Shown here piece by piece: positions 17,568 to 26,605 of a stretch of 64,000 nucleotides of DNA. Location of the stretch: the NCBI GenBank assembly GCA_020846935.1, contig JADLCY010000006.1, forward strand, positions 124,001 to 188,000. Reading direction: 5' to 3'. How positions within the stretch are numbered: position 1 is the first letter of the stretch; each line of letters starts with the position of its first letter. The translations under genes and the position numbers were made by a program. Source of the stretch: Gemmatimonadaceae bacterium. Lineage in GTDB: Bacteria; Gemmatimonadota; Gemmatimonadetes; Gemmatimonadales; Gemmatimonadaceae. The notes under the pieces were generated by a model. That model made no database searches and was not told the DNA's origin. It was given only the letters and a program-made list of their open reading frames with translations.

Positions 17568-18182
17568 TCAGCGCACCACGCGCGAGGGGTCGCTCCACCG
17601 ACCCTCGTACTCCATGTATCGCGCGGTCTCGCGGGCCAGGTCATCGCCGTGGAGCCTGGCCGCGAGGTACAGCGACATGTCGATACCCGCGCTCACGCCT
17701 GACGAGCAGAGGAGCGAGCCGTTGTCGACCATGCGCGCCTCCGGGTGGATGATCGCGGCCGGCGCGGCCGCAGCGAGTTCGGCAACGGCGAGGTGATGCG
17801 TCGTGGCGTTCCGCCCGTCGAGAAGCCCGGCCGTCCCGAGGATGAGCGCGCCCGTGCACACCGAAAGCGTGTATTCGCTGGCTCGGGCGCGGGCAGACAC
17901 CCACTCGAGGACGACAGGGTTTGTCATCTCCCGTCTTGTGCCGAATCCGCCCGGCACGAGCAGGATGTCGAGTGGCGGGCACGTCGCGAAACCGTGGGTC
18001 GGCGTGATCACCAGACCGTTGCGCGCCGTGATTGGCTGTCCGCGTTCCGAGACGGTCAGCACGCGGAACAGGTCGAGCTGACTCCGCCGCCCGAAGACAG
18101 AGAAGACCTCGAACGGTCCGGCAAAGTCCAGCACCTCGACCTCGTCAAACATGAAGATCCCGACGGTGCGTGGCGTTGCCAT
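17568..18182 (-). CDS. DJ-1/PfpI family (GATase1-like) protein
   Basis: The protein has 204 residues from ATG 18182. It has a flavodoxin-like class I amidotransferase fold with the nucleophile elbow SVCTGALILG (Cys109), preceded by LLVPGGFGTRR and followed by HHLAVAEL and VSAGIDMSLYL. This arrangement is that of the isonitrile hydratase/ThiJ-PfpI group and of the N-terminal domain of GlxA-type AraC regulators; here there is no AraC DNA-binding domain. Substrates in this group vary, from isonitriles to protein deglycation, so no reaction is assigned. It is 41 bp downstream of the TlpA-like gene on the same strand. Confidence 0.9.
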   Translation of the reverse strand: MATPRTVGIFMFDEVEVLDFAGPFEVFSVFGRRSQLDLFRVLTVSERGQPITARNGLVITPTHGFATCPPLDILLVPGGFGTRREMTNPVVLEWVSARARASEYTLSVCTGALILGTAGLLDGRNATTHHLAVAELAAAAPAAIIHPEARMVDNGSLLCSSGVSAGIDMSLYLAARLHGDDLARETARYMEYEGRWSDPSRVVR

Positions 18183-18223
18183 CGACTGCGGGTCCGTGAC
18201 CGTCGGCGCGTGGCTTTCTTTCA

Positions 18224-18739
18224 CTAGTCCCCGCCGAGCGCGCGCTCCAGGGCCGCGGTGAACGCGGTGTCCGTCGGCTTGACCGTGCCGAGGTGCTTCC
18301 ACCGGAGCACGCCACGACGATCGATCAGGTAGCTCGCCGGAACGCCGAGCGCCATGTACAGCGACTGCACACGTTCGTCGGGGTCGCGCCAGATGGGATA
18401 CGTCATCCCGAACTCCCTGGCGAACTCGTTGATGGACTCGTCCGAGCCGCGTGCGTCGATGGACACGCCGACGATTTCGAGGCCGCGTGACTTGTTCGCG
18501 TCGTAGACTTTCTGGAGGTAGGGAATCTCCTGCCGGCAGGGGGCGCACCACGTCGCCCACACGTTGAGCAGCACCACCTTGCCCTCGAGCTGTGCGGTAC
18601 TCACCGAGTCGCCCGTCAGCAGCGTCGCGCCGTATTCCGGCGCGACATCGCCCACCTGGACCGGCCCGCGTTCGCCAGGCGCGCACGCGCTGAGCAGAGC
18701 GAAGGCGGCAACGATCATCGTGGCATGCGGGCGGATCAT
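18224..18739 (-). CDS. TlpA/ResA-type thioredoxin lipoprotein
   Basis: The protein has 171 residues from ATG 18739, chosen for the lipoprotein signal with lipobox LLSAC (Cys19). The AhpC/TSA-Redoxin domain carries WCAPC (Cys65/Cys68), the family insert with EIVGVSIDARGSDE, and the cis-Pro loop GVPASYLIDRRG. Such membrane-anchored periplasmic thioredoxins reduce cytochrome c apoproteins or other exported thiols. Its start overlaps the stop of the sialidase-like gene by 4 bases, so the two are translationally coupled. Confidence 0.93.
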   Translation of the reverse strand: MIRPHATMIVAAFALLSACAPGERGPVQVGDVAPEYGATLLTGDSVSTAQLEGKVVLLNVWATWCAPCRQEIPYLQKVYDANKSRGLEIVGVSIDARGSDESINEFAREFGMTYPIWRDPDERVQSLYMALGVPASYLIDRRGVLRWKHLGTVKPTDTAFTAALERALGGD

Positions 18740-19965
18740 GGCAGGGCCGACGCGGGGAGGAGGGCGAGCTTGACGCGCGCGGTGTCGCCGGGAACCGTCC
18801 ACGCGGCGATGAGGTCTGACCCGCGACGGACGAGTTTGGGAAAACCTGAGGGCCTCGCGGACGACGTGCTGGCCAGCAGGATCGGCGTGCCCAGCGTTCC
18901 CGAGGGTGACACGCGCCGCGCGCGGACCTCACCGGTGGACGGCGGGACGCGCTCGAGCCACGTCACGGCGGCTGCCCCGTCGGCCAGTAGCTCGACGTCG
19001 ACGCGACCTACGGGATCGCCGCCGTCGATACGAAGCGGCGCGTTGAACGTGGCCCCGCCATCAAAGGACCACGCCACGCGTACGCGCGCGGTATCCTGCG
19101 CTCCGGTGAACCACGCCACGACGGCCGTGTCCCCGCGTGCCGCGACGGCGGGCCCGTTCACCGGACAGGCTTCGAGCCGCCAGCGGTCGTCGTGCACGAT
19201 GCCCGGTTCGGTCCAGCGCCCATCCACCTGGCGCACGACGCCGATATCGCGGATCTCCTCGGTCGAGCGGTCGCGGTACACGACGATCGGGCCGCGCGCG
19301 CCCACGGCGGCGTTGACCTGGCAACATTCACAGGTGCGCAGGTCCAGCACGTTCTCCACCGACGGCACGCCGTCCGGGCCTACGCTGGTCTGCCGCACGC
19401 TCATGGCGCCGCGTGCGGCATCGGGTTGGCCACCGGTGTCGCGGCCATCGAGCCAGGCCGCGAACACGCTGTCACCGGCGCCGAGCCACAGCGCAACGAA
19501 GCCGTGCTCCGTGGCGCCGGCGGCGTCCGTGTGCAGCAACCCGCCTCCGCTCCACGTGGCGCCGGCGTCCCGCGACTCCGCGACGCGCACATCGTACGCG
19601 TAGCGACCGCCGGTGCCGCTGCGCTGCAGCCAGTGGGCAACCAGTCGGCCGGACGCGGTCGCGACAACCGAAGGAAAGTCGGCCCAGTTCACGAAGAGGT
19701 CGCGGCGCTCGCTGATGGTCGTCGGTGTCGTCCACGTCGTGCCGTCGAGCCGCGCATAGCGCACGGCATGTGTCGAATCGCCGGTGCGTTCGATCCACGT
19801 CATGTGCACGCGGTCGTTGCCGTCCACGTGCAGAAACGGTTCGCCGCTGCGCGGACCCGTCGGTGAGGCCAGTTCGGTGAGGGGGGGCGTCCGCGCCTCG
19901 CTGGCGCATCCCACCAGCACGACGAGCGCGGTGATGCGGCACGTTCGGAAGAGGGAAAGGGGCAC
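18736..19965 (-). CDS. Sialidase-like beta-propeller lipoprotein
   Basis: Starting at GTG 19965 gives a lipoprotein signal (LFRTCRITALVVLVGC) and about 409 residues; a GTG at 20061 overlapping the upstream stop (GTGA) is the alternative, with a less signal-like N-terminus. Repeated Asp-box-like motifs (SRDAGATWSGG, SFDGGATFNAP) and WLDGRD/TWIERTGD-type strands indicate a sialidase-superfamily propeller. A CECCQ cluster in the middle (DLRTCECCQVN) is notable and may bind metal or form disulfides. No sialidase RIP arginine motif is obvious, so catalysis is unproven. It is coupled to the TlpA-type thioredoxin, which could keep the Cys cluster reduced; that link is inference. Confidence 0.75.
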   Translation of the reverse strand: MPLSLFRTCRITALVVLVGCASEARTPPLTELASPTGPRSGEPFLHVDGNDRVHMTWIERTGDSTHAVRYARLDGTTWTTPTTISERRDLFVNWADFPSVVATASGRLVAHWLQRSGTGGRYAYDVRVAESRDAGATWSGGGLLHTDAAGATEHGFVALWLGAGDSVFAAWLDGRDTGGQPDAARGAMSVRQTSVGPDGVPSVENVLDLRTCECCQVNAAVGARGPIVVYRDRSTEEIRDIGVVRQVDGRWTEPGIVHDDRWRLEACPVNGPAVAARGDTAVVAWFTGAQDTARVRVAWSFDGGATFNAPLRIDGGDPVGRVDVELLADGAAAVTWLERVPPSTGEVRARRVSPSGTLGTPILLASTSSARPSGFPKLVRRGSDLIAAWTVPGDTARVKLALLPASALP

Positions 19966-20057
19966 GGTGGGGCGCGGAAGGAGTGAGGCACGCGGTGTGA
20001 GGCGCGAGCAGTGACCCGCGAGCGACGTGCGAGAGCGTCCCTCCAATCTATGGCCAA

Positions 20058-21362
20058 TCACGGTCGCGCCGCATCATCGCGGAAGACCTCGCCACCCTTC
20101 ATTACCCATCGTACTTCGCGCGTCGCGTGGATGTCCCGTGTCGGGTCACCCTGGACGGCGATGAGATCGGCCAGGAGCCCCGCGCGCACGCTGCCGATTC
20201 GGTCTTCCATCTTCAGGACTTTTGCCGTTGCCGACGTCGCCGCCTGTACCGCACGCAGCGGGGTGAGTCCGTACGCGACGAGCAGCTCGAGCTCGCGCGC
20301 GTTGTCGCCGTGCGTGAACACACCGACGTCGCTCCCGTTGCAGATCGTCACGCCCGCAGCCAGAGCTCGCGCGAAGGATGCGCGCTTGGCGCCGATACGC
20401 GCAGGTTCGGGATCCACGCCCTTCTTCCATCCGGCGTATTGGGCCGTCGCATCGCCGGCGGCGAGCGTGGGGCAGAGCGCCACGCCGCGCTGCGCCATCA
20501 GTGCAAAGACCTCCGGCGTGCCGGCGTCGCCATGTTCGATGTTGGTCACGCCCGCGAGCGTCGCCCGTCGCATGCCCTCCGCGGTCGAGCTGTGGGCCAC
20601 CACATGACGCCCACTGGTCTCGGCGATCTCGACCGCGGCGCGCAGCTCGGCTTCGGTGAAGCCCGGCCGTGCCTCGCCGTTGGGGCCCCATCGGTAGTCG
20701 GCGTACACCTTGATCCAGTCGGCACCGTGCGCGATCTGGTCACGCACGATGCGCACGAGCTCCTCGGTGTTGCCCGCTTCCTCGGCGCCTTGCGGCACCT
20801 CCACCTCGGTCGAGAACCCCTTGGGCCCGTAGCTCCCGCGGCCAACGATCGCGCGTGTCGTGACGAGGAGGCGAGGTCCGACAATGACGCCGCGCTCGAT
20901 CGCGTGCTTGAGACCGACGTCTGCGTAGCCCGCCCCTTCAGTGCCGAGATCGCGCAACGTGGTGAAGCCGGCCAGCAGCGTGTTGCGGAGGCTGACGGTC
21001 GCGCGCGCCACGCGCAGCGACGTCGACTCCCTGAGCACCTGGTCGTCCCACGACGCCTCGTTGTACGGATGCAGCAGGACGTGCGAGTGGGCGTCGATGA
21101 GCCCCGGCATCAGGGTCAGTCCGGGGAGGTCGATGCGGCGCGCGTCGGCGGGGGCGCGCACCTGGGCCGCCGGGCCCACCGCCACGATGCGATCACCGCG
21201 GACGTGGACCACCAGTCCCTCGACCGGCGCATCGGCGACGCCGTCCCACACGCGCGCCGGTCTGAGCAGCAGATCGGGAGCCGGGGCGGGGCGCTGCGCA
21301 TCGAGCGATGCGGCGGCGAGCGCCAGTGCGCCTAACGAAAACCGGATGCGGGTACGGGCCAT
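20058..21362 (-). CDS. Exported amidohydrolase, prolidase/imidazolonepropionase-like
   Basis: The protein has 434 residues with a signal peptide ([16 protein letters not shown]). It has the amidohydrolase-superfamily TIM barrel with metal ligands in order: HSH (His92, His94), Lys218 in WIKVYAD (probable carboxylated lysine), His257 in VVAHSS, His277 in IEHGD and Asp345 in NGSDVG. This matches the family of Xaa-Pro dipeptidase-like/imidazolonepropionase-related amidohydrolases that are common as exported proteins in soil bacteria. A role in trimming peptides would fit the two S9 peptidases nearby. It heads a leftward run with the sialidase-like and TlpA genes. Confidence 0.92.
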   Translation of the reverse strand: MARTRIRFSLGALALAAASLDAQRPAPAPDLLLRPARVWDGVADAPVEGLVVHVRGDRIVAVGPAAQVRAPADARRIDLPGLTLMPGLIDAHSHVLLHPYNEASWDDQVLRESTSLRVARATVSLRNTLLAGFTTLRDLGTEGAGYADVGLKHAIERGVIVGPRLLVTTRAIVGRGSYGPKGFSTEVEVPQGAEEAGNTEELVRIVRDQIAHGADWIKVYADYRWGPNGEARPGFTEAELRAAVEIAETSGRHVVAHSSTAEGMRRATLAGVTNIEHGDAGTPEVFALMAQRGVALCPTLAAGDATAQYAGWKKGVDPEPARIGAKRASFARALAAGVTICNGSDVGVFTHGDNARELELLVAYGLTPLRAVQAATSATAKVLKMEDRIGSVRAGLLADLIAVQGDPTRDIHATREVRWVMKGGEVFRDDAARP

Positions 21363-21425
21363 GAACAGGGTGGTCGGAGTGAGCCACCAAGGTGCGGTGG
21401 GGTCTGGGCTCCGCGCCAGCCGCGA

Positions 21426-22088
21426 TCAGGGGGTGGGTGGCCCCGGCCTTGAAGCCACCGTCGGAACTTCCGTCACGCCGCCGGACACGACAAACGCCAT
21501 GAAGTCGGAACTGCTCGCCTCGACCCGCGTGACCGCGCTGCGCGGGAACACATACATCTGGCCCGAGAAGTTGTACGAGTGCGGCATGTACACGCTGATC
21601 CAGTCTGCCAGCCCGAGCGCATCCAGCGACTCCTGCGTGACGAAGCCAAGGGCGTGGGCCGAACTGTTGTCGAAGAGGCGAACGAGCACCGGCTTGTCGA
21701 ACCGCCGCTTTTCCCCGACGAAGGCGTTCACGAAGTCCCGGATGGCCGAATACAGCAGCCGCACGACGGGCAGCCGTTCGAGTACATCGTCGAGCGCGGC
21801 GACCAGGCTCCGCGTGATGAACCCGGACGCAAAGAAGCCGAAGAGTGCGACCAGGACGATCGTGACGACGAATCCGGCGCCGGGGATCGAGAGCCCAAGC
21901 CAGCCGCCGAGCCAGCCACCGAGCCAGCCGTCCACGGTGCGGAACACCACCACGACGACGTAGATCGTGATGACCACCGGGGCCAGAAACACCAACCCGC
22001 GAAGAAAATATCCGACGAGCCGTCGTCCGAGACTTCGGGAGCGCGCCGCCACGCGCCCGGTGGCTCGTGGCGCGGGTTCAGCGGTCAC
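21426..22088 (-). CDS. DUF502 integral membrane protein
   Basis: The protein has 220 residues from GTG 22088, overlapping the upstream gene's stop by 11 bases. Two strong membrane segments (YFLRGLVFLAPVVITIYVVV at about 27-46 and FVVTIVLVALFGFFASGFI at about 73-91) flank a loop rich in Trp and Gly (WLGGWLGGWLG). A conserved cytoplasmic-type domain follows (VYMPHSYNFSGQMYVFPR, DFMAFVVSGGV). This is the DUF502 architecture, also seen in plant COV1-like proteins; its molecular function is unknown. It is likely co-expressed with the MBL/rhodanese protein. Confidence 0.9.
   Translation of the reverse strand: MTAEPAPRATGRVAARSRSLGRRLVGYFLRGLVFLAPVVITIYVVVVVFRTVDGWLGGWLGGWLGLSIPGAGFVVTIVLVALFGFFASGFITRSLVAALDDVLERLPVVRLLYSAIRDFVNAFVGEKRRFDKPVLVRLFDNSSAHALGFVTQESLDALGLADWISVYMPHSYNFSGQMYVFPRSAVTRVEASSSDFMAFVVSGGVTEVPTVASRPGPPTP
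21897..21932. repeat. Three 12-bp tandem units inside the DUF502 gene
   Basis: Three near-identical units of the form RAGCCAGCCRCC lie back to back and encode the WLGG repeats of the periplasmic loop. In-frame repeats of this kind can expand or shrink without a frameshift. Confidence 0.8.
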
Positions 22089-23523
22089 CCGCGCGCGCCT
22101 CGGTCTCGACCGGCTGCCCGGCGCGTCGCCAACCGACGAAGCCACCTTCAAGGTTCCGCACGTCCGCCACGCCGCGCGCGCGCAGGAGGCTCGCCGCGAC
22201 GGACGACCGACCGCCGGACTTGCAGTGCACCACCACGGGGCGGCTGGTGTCGACCTCCGCGAGCCGCTGTTCGATCCGACCCAACGGGATGTGCACGGCG
22301 CCCGGAATGTGGCCCTCGGCCCACTCGTCGTCGTTGCGCACGTCGACGACGGTGACGTGCCCGTCTCGTATCTGTGCGGCCACGGCGTTCGCGTCCACCT
22401 GCGGCATCTGCAAGAGCGTGCTGCGCTCACGCGCTGAGGCCAGGACGTCGGCGCCGAACCATCCTGCACATCGGTCCAGTCCGATCAGGGTCAGTTCGGC
22501 CAGCGCCTGGCGCGTAGGCTGGTCGTCATTGGCGTCGCTCAGCAGGTAGTACTCCTGCTCCACGTCAAGAAACCAGCCCGCGCGCGTCACGAGCGATCCA
22601 TTGCGTGGCAGGTTGATCGTGCCGGGAACGAATCCCTGCGCGTAGGTGGCTGCTGGGCGCAGGTCGACCACTCGGCGGCCGGCGGCGAGGGCGTGGCTGA
22701 GCTGGTCCTGGGCGAGCCGCGGCGCGGTCGGCGACGCACCGAGGAGGGCCGGTCCCGCGCGGTTGAGGCGCTTCATGGCCGCGAAGTAGGGCGGCGGGTC
22801 CGGCTGGCCGGCGAGGACCTCCTCGATGAAGGCGTCGCGGCCGGTGCTGCGCAGCGCCCAGTTGGCCATGCGTTCGTAGCCGAGCGTCGACGACGGAACC
22901 GCGCCTAACGACTTGCCGCACGCCGACCCGCTGCCGTGCCCGGGCCAGAGTTGGAGGTAGTCCGGGTACGCCGACGTAAATCGGAGGAGGGAGTCGTAGA
23001 GCTGCGCCGCACCAGGCCGCATGGTGCCGGCGATGTTGGCCGCGCGCTCCAGCAGGTCGGGGCGTCCCACGTCACCGACAAACAGGAAGTCGCCGGTGAA
23101 GGCCCCGAGCGGTTGCGGCGCGGCCGGCGCATCGGTGAGCACGAACGTGAGGTGCTCCGGCGTGTGCCCCGGCGTGTGCCACACGTCGAGGTGCACGTTG
23201 CCGACCTGGATGCGGTCACCATGACGCAGGATCCGGGCACCGTCAGACTCCGCAAACGCGTACAGCCAGTCTGGTCCGCCTTCGCCGGAGAGCAGCAGCC
23301 GCGCGCCGGCGCGGCGGGCGAGTTCGCGGCTCCCCGAAAGGTAATCGGCGTGGATATGGGTTTCGGTGACCTGGGTGATGCGCAGGTCGTTGGCGGCGGC
23401 CGCCTTGAGGTAGGGCTCCGGGTGACGGAGCGCGTCGATGACGATCGCCTCGCCGGTGCGCTGACAACCGACCAGATAACTCGCCTGCGCGAGGCCGTCG
23501 TGGTAGAATCGCTTGAGGAGCAC
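22078..23523 (-). CDS. Metallo-beta-lactamase-fold / double rhodanese fusion protein
   Basis: The protein has 481 residues from GTG 23523, preceded by GGAGG at proper spacing; longer upstream frames are not needed. The N-terminal MBL domain (1-240) resembles persulfide dioxygenase (ETHE1-like): THIHADYLSG (His56, His58, Asp60, with Tyr61 where many MBL enzymes have His), then HTPGH (His120), GDVGRPDL and GHG. Two rhodanese domains follow. The first (about 260-360) lacks a catalytic Cys, while the second has VVHCKSGGRSS (Cys434). Such fusions oxidise or transfer persulfide sulfur during sulfide or thiol detoxification. The gene overlaps the DUF502 membrane protein. Confidence 0.92.
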   Translation of the reverse strand: MLLKRFYHDGLAQASYLVGCQRTGEAIVIDALRHPEPYLKAAAANDLRITQVTETHIHADYLSGSRELARRAGARLLLSGEGGPDWLYAFAESDGARILRHGDRIQVGNVHLDVWHTPGHTPEHLTFVLTDAPAAPQPLGAFTGDFLFVGDVGRPDLLERAANIAGTMRPGAAQLYDSLLRFTSAYPDYLQLWPGHGSGSACGKSLGAVPSSTLGYERMANWALRSTGRDAFIEEVLAGQPDPPPYFAAMKRLNRAGPALLGASPTAPRLAQDQLSHALAAGRRVVDLRPAATYAQGFVPGTINLPRNGSLVTRAGWFLDVEQEYYLLSDANDDQPTRQALAELTLIGLDRCAGWFGADVLASARERSTLLQMPQVDANAVAAQIRDGHVTVVDVRNDDEWAEGHIPGAVHIPLGRIEQRLAEVDTSRPVVVHCKSGGRSSVAASLLRARGVADVRNLEGGFVGWRRAGQPVETEARAGDR

Positions 23524-23645
23524 GTCGCCTCCGGCAACGCGAGGATCAGCCGATGCGTTCTTGCTGCGAACCTGGGGAAAACTGGCGGAATGACAGGGGG
23601 GCTTCCAGCCCCGTATCGACGCCGTCACGGCGCGGAGGAAGGACG

Positions 23646-26480
23646 ATGCGACATTGGTCACGTGTGCTCGCGGTGCTGGCCTGGATGCCTGCAGTGGCGG
23701 GCGCGCAGGGCAAGAAGGCGCTGACGCAGGACACCTATGACTCCTGGCGACAGATCCAGGGCGCGACGCTGTCGGCGGACGGCAAATGGGTCGTGTACAC
23801 CCTGACGCCGGTGGTTGGCAACGGCGAGGTCGTGGTGCGCGCGACGCAGGGGACCACCGAGTACCGGGCGCCGCGCGGCTGGACCGGCCGTCCGGTGACG
23901 AGTGTGACGGTGGACTCGCCGTTCGTCGCGGTCCCAGCGCAGATCACCGCCGACTCCCGTCACGCCGTGTTCCTCGCGTACGCGCCAAAGGCCGACTTCG
24001 ATCGGGCACGCGCCGAGCGTCGCCCGGCGGCGCAGCAGCCTCGTGCGTCGCTGGGCCTCATGAGCCTTGCTGATGGTCGCGTGAGCACGGTCCCGCGGGT
24101 GCGCAGCTTTCGGCTCGCGCGCGAATCGGGCACTTGGCTTGCGTACCTGCTCGAACCCGACCCCGCGCCGCGAGATTCCTCGACGGGGCCCGCGATGCGA
24201 CAACTCAGCGACTCGCTCGCCACGCGCACGCGCCGTCGCGACTACGGGAGCACGCTGGTCGTCCGCAACCTCGTCGACGGCACCGAGGATCGACTGGCGG
24301 ACGTGACGACCTACGCCTTCGACGACAGCGGCCGCGTGCTGGTGTACGCTGTTGCATCACGCACCCCGCAGTCCGATGGCGTGTACCTCCGCACGCTGGC
24401 GACCAAGCAGACGGCCACGGTGATGGCGGGCGAGGGCGACTATCGGTCCGTGGTACTGGATCGGGCGGGAACTCAACTCGCCTTCGTGAGCAACCGGACG
24501 GAGTTTGCGCAGCCCAAGCCGCGTTTTTCGCTCTATCACGCCACGGTGCGTTCGCCCGCGGCCACGCTGGTGGCCGCGCCGGGCAGCGTGGACGGTCTGA
24601 GTCCCAGCGAGCGAGGGCGAACGGATTTCACGCGTGATGGCTCCGCGATTCTGTTCAGCGTGGCGCCCCCGGCGGCAGACACGATTCCCGCCGACTCGCT
24701 CGCCGACAAGGCGGTGTTCGACCTCTGGCACTACCAGGACAAGCGCCTCCAGCCGCAACAGAAGATCGAAGTCGCCCGCGATCGCGATCGCACCTGGGCC
24801 GCCGTGCACCTGCTCAGGGCGCGTCGCAGCCTCCGCCTGGCAAACGACACGATGCCGCAGGTCACGGTGAGCGACGACGCCAGGGTCGCGCTGACGACGA
24901 CCAACGTGCCGTATGCCGTCGAGGCGATGTGGGGCGACGGAGGTACCGACGCGTTTGTCACCGACCTCGCGACCGGACGCATCTCGACCGTGGCGCGACG
25001 CCTCGAGTTCGGCGCGCAGCTCTCGCCCGGCGGGCGGTTCGTCACCTACTTCGACAAGGGGGCGTGGCACGCGTGGAACCCGGCAACGGGTCAGGCCAGG
25101 TCGCTCACCGGCACGCTGACGGGCATTCGCTTCGATGACGAGACGAACGACAGCCCGACGACCGCGTCGCCCTATGGCATCGCCGGATGGACGCGTGAGG
25201 ACCGCAGCGTCCTGGTCTACGACCGATGGGATGTGTGGGAACTCGACCCGCTCGGCGTGCGCGCGCCGCGGGTGCTCACCGATTCACTGGGCCGACGCAA
25301 CACCACCATCATGCGTCTGGTGGATCTCGACCCCGACGATCGGTTCGTGGATCCCGCGCAGCCCGTGCTGGTGCGGGCCTTCAACGAGGAGACCAAAGCC
25401 AGCGGCTACTATCGCGACTGGCTGGACCGGACGGCGGCGCCCGAGCGGCTCGTGTGGGGCGACCGCAACTACGGGACGCCGTCAAAGGCCCGTCGCGCGG
25501 AGCAATACCTCTTCACGCAACAGACGGTCGCCGAGTTCCCTGATCTGTGGACCGGGCCGAGCCTCGCGGCGGCGACGAAGGTCACCAACGCCAATCCGCA
25601 GCAGGCGGAGTACCGGTGGCCCTCGGTGGAACTGGTGCACTGGATCTCCAGCGATGGCACACCGCTCAAGGGGCTCGTGTACACGCCCGAGGGCTTCGAT
25701 CGCACGAAGCAGTACCCGATGGTCGTGTACTACTATGAGATGCTCTCCGACGGGCTGCACAACTACCACGCGCCGACCGGGCGCAATGTGGTGAATCCGT
25801 CGGTCTACACGTCGTTAGGCTACGTCGTCTTCTTCCCGGACATCGTGTACGAGGTGGGCTGGCCGGGGCCCAGCGCGCAAAAGGCGATCATCCCTGGCGT
25901 CCAGAGCCTGATCGCCAAGGGCTACGTCAACCCGAAGGCCATCGGGATCGCCGGGCAGTCCTGGGGCGGGTACCAGAGCGCATATCTCATCACGCAGACC
26001 GGGATGTTTGCGGCCGCGGTCCCGAACGCGCCGGTGGCCAACATGACGAGCGCCTACGGCGGGATCCGCTGGGAGTCGGGGATGGCGCGCCCCTTCCAGT
26101 ACGAAAAGACGCAGAGCCGAATTGGCGGGTCGCTCTGGGAGTACCCGGTGCGCTACATCGAGAACTCTCCGCTCTTCCACCTCGATCGCGTGACCACGCC
26201 GGTGCTGTTCATGCATAACGACGCCGATGGCGCGGTGCCGTGGTACCAGGGCATCGAGCTGTTCGTCGGCCTGCGCCGGTTGGGCAAGGAGGTGTACATG
26301 GTCACCTACAACGGTGACGGGCACAATCCGAGAAAGCGCGCGAACCAGATGGACATCGACATGCGCATGCAGCAGTTCTTTGCCAACAAGCTCAAGGGCG
26401 AGCCCGCACCGGAATGGATGGTCAAGGGCATCCCGGCGGTCGACAAGGGCAAGGACCAGATGAAGAAGCTGGTGCCGTAG
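23646..26480 (+). CDS. Second exported S9 (prolyl oligopeptidase) family peptidase
   Basis: The protein has 944 residues from ATG 23646, preceded by a purine-rich GGAGGAAGG site. A signal peptide (VLAVLAWMPAVAGAQ) leads into a WD40-like N-terminal region beginning QDTYDSWRQIQGATLSADGKW, the usual start for this group. The catalytic domain has Ser772 in GQSWGGYQ, Asp861 in NDADGAVPW and His893 in GDGHNPR. Overall layout matches the peptidase at 11595, including a shared TNANPQQA(D/E)Y segment before the hydrolase domain, so the two are paralogues. It is monocistronic and ends at paired hairpins. Confidence 0.95.
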   Translation: MRHWSRVLAVLAWMPAVAGAQGKKALTQDTYDSWRQIQGATLSADGKWVVYTLTPVVGNGEVVVRATQGTTEYRAPRGWTGRPVTSVTVDSPFVAVPAQITADSRHAVFLAYAPKADFDRARAERRPAAQQPRASLGLMSLADGRVSTVPRVRSFRLARESGTWLAYLLEPDPAPRDSSTGPAMRQLSDSLATRTRRRDYGSTLVVRNLVDGTEDRLADVTTYAFDDSGRVLVYAVASRTPQSDGVYLRTLATKQTATVMAGEGDYRSVVLDRAGTQLAFVSNRTEFAQPKPRFSLYHATVRSPAATLVAAPGSVDGLSPSERGRTDFTRDGSAILFSVAPPAADTIPADSLADKAVFDLWHYQDKRLQPQQKIEVARDRDRTWAAVHLLRARRSLRLANDTMPQVTVSDDARVALTTTNVPYAVEAMWGDGGTDAFVTDLATGRISTVARRLEFGAQLSPGGRFVTYFDKGAWHAWNPATGQARSLTGTLTGIRFDDETNDSPTTASPYGIAGWTREDRSVLVYDRWDVWELDPLGVRAPRVLTDSLGRRNTTIMRLVDLDPDDRFVDPAQPVLVRAFNEETKASGYYRDWLDRTAAPERLVWGDRNYGTPSKARRAEQYLFTQQTVAEFPDLWTGPSLAAATKVTNANPQQAEYRWPSVELVHWISSDGTPLKGLVYTPEGFDRTKQYPMVVYYYEMLSDGLHNYHAPTGRNVVNPSVYTSLGYVVFFPDIVYEVGWPGPSAQKAIIPGVQSLIAKGYVNPKAIGIAGQSWGGYQSAYLITQTGMFAAAVPNAPVANMTSAYGGIRWESGMARPFQYEKTQSRIGGSLWEYPVRYIENSPLFHLDRVTTPVLFMHNDADGAVPWYQGIELFVGLRRLGKEVYMVTYNGDGHNPRKRANQMDIDMRMQQFFANKLKGEPAPEWMVKGIPAVDKGKDQMKKLVP

Positions 26481-26554
26481 TCGCGTGCGGGATTCGGGTG
26501 AGGACGCGCTCCATCAGGCCTCCCCGGTGCCGTCCGGACAGGCGCGTCCCCAGT

Positions 26555-26572
26555 GCGGGGTCAGCACCCCGC
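26555..26572 (+). terminator. Short GC hairpin after the S9 peptidase gene
   Basis: GCGGGGT pairs with ACCCCGC around a 4-base loop. It lies 75 bp past the stop of the rightward peptidase gene and abuts the larger hairpin that follows. Confidence 0.5.
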
Positions 26573-26605
26573 GCGCCGTGGCTCAATCGTCAGGCCACGG
26601 CGCGC
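26571..26605. terminator. 12-bp perfect hairpin between convergent genes
   Basis: GCGCGCCGTGGC pairs with GCCACGGCGCGC around an 11-base loop. The stop codon of the leftward gene (26583-26585) sits in the loop. There is no T-run, so it may act as a barrier or stabiliser for both convergent transcripts rather than a textbook terminator. Confidence 0.6.
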
